A stretch of 37,444 nucleotides of DNA, taken from contig JADKJI010000041.1 of assembly GCA_016721085.1 (NCBI GenBank), positions 1-37,444 of the forward strand. The letters are read 5' to 3'. Position numbers and translations under genes: made by a program. This DNA is from Chitinophagaceae bacterium (GTDB lineage: Bacteria > Bacteroidota > Bacteroidia > Chitinophagales > Chitinophagaceae). This document shows positions 34,394 to 37,444 of the stretch, piece after piece (position 1 is the stretch's first letter; every line of letters begins with the position of its first letter). The notes beneath the pieces are model-generated. The model was given only the letters and a program-made list of their open reading frames with translations. It did no database searches and was not told the DNA's origin.

Positions 34394-35269
34394 CTATTTA
34401 ATAAGATACTTAATCTTTAATTCAAGAATATACTGTATTTCTTTCCTGGGGTTACCCTCATCAATAACCTTATCAAAAGTTGAAACACTTACGCCTTCGA
34501 AATAATATGTCGATTTCTTATTCAAATCCTTTTTAACCATATCCGAACCATAGTCTACTGATGAGGATTCAAATGCCTCAAAAGATTTATAATTATTCTC
34601 TGGATAAACCGCATAAAAGCTCTCACTATAAGGAATGCTATCTTTTATAAGTTTTACAGATGTAAAATTTGAATACTGTCTTTTCTTATTATCAATAACC
34701 AGCATCGCCTCCTTTACCAGCTGGTTGTAAACTCTTTGCTTATCACTAATGATATGTTTAACAGCTACCAGATCATAAATACCTAAAGTGGCCGCTATTT
34801 CAAAAACCTTTTCAAATTTCTTTATGTCTTTTAATTGAATAACAACATTCTTTTTAACCAAAAACCTGACAAGAATTGTGTAGCTATATTCCCTACAACT
34901 TTATAATCATACACTTTTGTTTGGGAAATAAAATCAACATACATCTCATTCTCAAGAATGCCTTCTTTCTTCAATAGGTTTTGAAAGTCATTTACCTGCT
35001 TATTAATATTATCGCTGGCAATCTTTGGAGTAGCTCCTGTTTTATCCAGTCCGTAGGTCAATACATATTCGTCTGCATATGTATTGAGCAATATTTTTGC
35101 ACTAAATACAATAGCCGAATCTGATATAGCTATATAATTGGTATTATCTTCTGAGTTTTTCCCCATTATTTCTATAGCTATCAGAATAGGCAACATTTCC
35201 CAAGACAGCCTGACCGAAGAGGAAAGTAATATTGCTCAGAAATAGTGCAAGAAGTAGTACTTGTTTCAT
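34394..35269 (-). pseudogene. SIMPL (DUF541) domain exported protein, two frameshifts
   Basis: Restored length about 291 residues. The ATG at 35267-35269 starts a signal peptide (MKQVLLLALFLSNITFLFGQ). Then 'NYIAISDSAIVFSAKILL', 'QVNDFQNLLKKEGILENEMY' and 'KKNVVIQLKDIKKFEKVFEI' match the SIMPL layout (two long helices packed on a sheet). Breaks: a G4 (C4 at 35161-35164) where G3 restores 'NNG-KNSEDNT', and T5 (A5 at 34860-34864) where T6 restores 'FLSGF-LVKKNVVIQ'. Both are single-base homopolymer changes, so sequence error is as likely as decay. Typical members are periplasmic with no settled function. Confidence 0.65.
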
Positions 35270-35538
35270 AAACAGGTTATTTTATTGGAAGCCATATAAA
35301 TATACGCAATACCAATATTCCTTTCAAAATATTGGTATTAGGTCCAATTACTTTACATATTTATTAGGAAAAGCCAAAGTTCGCATATTGCTGGCTTTAG
35401 GATCAGATCTGCATTTATAGAACTTTGGGGAAAGAAAGGTGGGGCTTTTTTTGGTTTTAGGCTAATAATTAATCTATCAAGAATTGCGGGTCCAAAACTT
35501 ATAACGTATTACTTAAAACGTATCACTACAATACTTTT

Positions 35539-35724
35539 TTTAACACATAGGAACATAGTCTAATTCGGAATTTTCCTATTGTATTCTATGTCTCTATGTG
35601 CCTATGTTGAATTCTTTGCAAAATGATGAAGAGAAAACAAAAAGCGAATTCCCCTGATTCTATGCCTCCTATGTGTTAAGTTCTTTGCAAAATGATGAAA
35701 GAATAAAACAAAAGCGAATTCTGC
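35539..35724. repeat. Tandem and inverted repeats in a gene-free stretch
   Basis: The gap 35270-35761 holds no gene that I can support. In it, TTCTTTGCAAAATGATGAA ... AAAGCGAATTC occurs at 35612-35651 and again at 35681-35721. Each copy is preceded by CTATGT-type sequence (35585-35608; 35659-35678), so the unit is about 70 bp. AACACATAGGAACATAG (35539-35555) is the inverse of the CTATGTGCCTATGTT part and could pair with it. Confidence 0.7.
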
Positions 35725-35761
35725 GGTAAAAAAATTTGATTACAAAACTTACAAATCCTCC

Positions 35762-36960
35762 CTATTTCTTCCCAGTAAGAGCATTCGCTTTTACCTGCAA
35801 TTCGTCTATCTCCAATAACAACGCCGCTTGCTCTTCTTCCAGCGCCTTCAACTGCTGCCACTGTTCTTTCAATGCCTGTATAGCTAATACCCCGAAATAT
35901 TTATAGTTCATTGTATTGAGATCATTTGTAACAGGACCTTTACGGTTAAAATCACTGATTACCCTAACAGCACCTGGAAATAGTTTCCGTACATCTTGAG
36001 CTATAAAACCGATGGATCGTATATGATCTGGATTCTCTCCTGTCATTTCATAAGAAACAGGAGTTAATTGCTTAAGCTTTGAAAGTACAGGCTCCATCGG
36101 TAGAATACTGTTTTCAATCTGCGATCCGAAAGTCCAATAATTTCCGTAGCCCAATAAAAGCCATTTTATAAGTATCCTCATATAAAAACCCAAATTGAAA
36201 CCTACTTCATTTGTCACAAGCTTTAATTTAAGTCGCAAGTCCTGACTCCAGCTCTTTTCATTTATATCAACTAAAGAAAGTTGATCTAATGTTAATCCAG
36301 TCCACTCCTGCTTAATCTCTACTGTGCTACTATTTGAAGAGACCGGTCTATTGATAAATAAACGAGTGTTGCCATTTCCGATTAATACATCTCCTCCCGT
36401 CAGGTTGTTTATATATACTTTGAGCTGTCCTTTCCAGGCCGTATATATGTGTCTTCAGAGATATTATAATTGAATTGTGAACTATAGATGCCCCCTTGGA
36501 ATACAGCTGTTCCTTCAATACCTTCCCCACGTGATACAGCTAATGAAGCATTCGCAATTCCTGTTCGTATTCCCACATTGCCAGTTGGAAAAAATGTCAT
36601 TGCCCTTACCCCTACCGGTGTAAAGCTAGTACTGGTGCCTGATGGAAACATGTCAATTGCCATTACTCCTGTTCCAGGATCCATATACTGGATGGCAGCA
36701 AAGCCATTGGCCATAAACCGGCCCTGCGTTCCGGGTGAGGTTTCATCTCTATATTGGTTGAAACCAATAGTTGGCCAGTTTTGCTGAATAGATATACCAG
36801 CTCCCCCAACACCAAAAATACCACTGGTACTACCTGCACCTGCAACACCAAACACTTCCAGCTTTGCTCTGTTAGGGGTTGTAGTATTGATTCCTACGTT
36901 TTGGGCAACTATGGAAATACTAGTAAGACAGAAAAATAAACTGAAGGCGGTAGTTTTCAT
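35762..36960 (-). CDS. S74 (endosialidase-chaperone) domain surface protein, frameshifted
   Basis: Restored length about 399 residues. Signal peptide MKTTAFSLFFCLTSISIVAQ, then 'NVGINTTTPNRAKLEVFG', the usual opening of Bacteroidota tail-fibre-like exported proteins, Gly/Ser/Thr-rich beta repeats, and a C-terminal intramolecular chaperone (S74-like) part: 'SKLKQLTPVSYEMTG', 'RSIGFIAQDVRKLFPGAV', 'YFGVLAIQALKEQWQQLK' and a final coiled coil. The frame breaks at 36419-36421: one more A gives 'SSKVYINNLTGGDVLIGNGN', joining the halves. The S74 part of phage proteins cuts itself off after trimer folding; here the catalytic residues cannot be judged. A similar gene lies directly upstream. Confidence 0.75.
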
Positions 36961-36992
36961 CGTTTCTGATTGATTCAGTGAACAAGTAAATT

Positions 36993-37444
36993 TTAAGGAA
37001 TTTGACGATTTGTGGAAGGCAAACTATTCTCTAATAATTTCATCTTCCGTTCTATCTCCAATGATTGCTGTTCAATAGCATTTATTTTCAACTGCTCCTC
37101 TTGAATTCCTGCTTAATAGTAATACTTGAAATCCAGTATACTTAATCGAAAGCATTTCTGATGCAGTCCTTTGTTATTAATTGAGGAAACAGTTCGTCTA
37201 CCTGTTGCGCAACGAACCCAGTGGTCCTAAAATGTGTGGGATTATCTGCTTTCATTTCATAGGTTACAGGTTCAAGAAGAACTATCCTATCAATCAATGA
37301 AGGCAGGGACTCGATGTTTTTTTTCAGTCTTTTATCGGAAATAGAAGTAAGTGTGCCATCGATATTACTAAATGATGTAGTAGCCGCATTGTTATAAAAC
37401 GCCTATAGATGGTACGGGTTCGCTCCAACTTTCTATTCCCAGGA
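36993..37444 (-). pseudogene. Second S74-domain protein, partial and broken
   Basis: The C-terminal part of a paralogue of the preceding gene, cut by the window edge. In changing frames it reads 'LGIESWSEPVPSIGVL' | 'YNNAATTSFSNIDG', 'SDKRLKKNIESLPSLIDRIV', 'RTTGFVAQQVDELFPQLITK' | 'ASEMLSIKYTGFQV' | 'IQEEQLKINAIEQQSLEIER' and stops at 36993-36995. At least three frame changes (about 37396, 37166 and 37113) occur in 450 bp. Motifs K-x-NI and GFVAQQVDELFP are the S74 signature. It may be a real pseudogene copy or a badly read region. Confidence 0.62.

Noticed and set aside
35232..35420. Plus-strand 62-residue frame
   Set aside because: It overlaps the signal peptide of the SIMPL gene, has no ribosome site or family-like sequence, and lies in repeat-rich DNA.
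1..37444. tRNA, rRNA, prophage or integrative element boundaries
   Set aside because: No tRNA cloverleaf, rRNA sequence, integrase, attachment-site repeat or phage structural gene was found; the S74 proteins are of the usual Bacteroidota surface type.

Overview
The window looks like a chromosomal segment of a Bacteroidota bacterium, most likely in or near the Chitinophagaceae. This is inferred from gene content: LytTR two-component and membrane-anchored LytTR regulators, CarboxypepD_reg-like and IPT/TIG proteins, S74-type surface proteins, SIMPL, RDD and DinB proteins, many exported proteins and lipoproteins, and AT-rich TAnnTTTG-like promoter elements. No rRNA, tRNA, CRISPR array, transposase or phage gene was seen.

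Layout. 1-9.8 kb, mostly minus strand: start of a VOC protein, a CarboxypepD_reg-like protein, a DinB protein, a small secreted protein, a plus-strand M28 peptidase, a three-gene unit (unknown protein, TPR histidine kinase, LytTR response regulator), an IPT/TIG lipoprotein with seven propeller-like repeats, and a TraB/GumN protein. 9.9-20.6 kb, minus strand: two intradiol-dioxygenase-like proteins (one fused to a redoxin-like domain), a large six-hairpin glycosidase-like protein, DinB and VOC proteins, a membrane LytTR regulator, a membrane protein, a translationally coupled SPFH/NAD-kinase-like pair, and a retropepsin-fold protein whose two catalytic Asp positions are His. 20.8-29.9 kb, mostly plus strand: a LytTR regulator, an outer-membrane protein, two class-C-type serine hydrolases, an erythromycin-esterase homologue (minus), a phosphodiester glycosidase, a lipoprotein of unknown family, a membrane protein and an M23 peptidase. 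29.9-37.4 kb, minus strand: a badly broken TIKI/ChaN-like gene, RDD, a small secreted protein, a broken lipoprotein, a nucleoside deoxyribosyltransferase-like protein, GrpB, a membrane protein, SIMPL, and two S74 (endosialidase-chaperone) proteins.

Two features stand out. First, a dispersed intergenic repeat family occurs about seven times (near 2.1, 10.7, 14.3, 16.6, 19.6, 25.2 and 28.2 kb). It is built of quasi-palindromic GAGATGWCATCTC-type units that form perfect hairpins. In the full copies two hairpin blocks flank a conserved core of about 50-60 bp containing AAATACAACCGTTTTTT. All copies point the same way, arms change with base pairing kept, and in several copies the element supplies or overlaps the stop codon of the neighbouring gene. 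Second, at least fifteen frame lesions, many of them in homopolymers, break otherwise well-conserved genes. They cluster in 0.8-8.2 kb and 26.8-37.4 kb, while 9-26 kb is nearly clean. This suggests indel errors in the assembly, with one or two loci that may be true pseudogenes.
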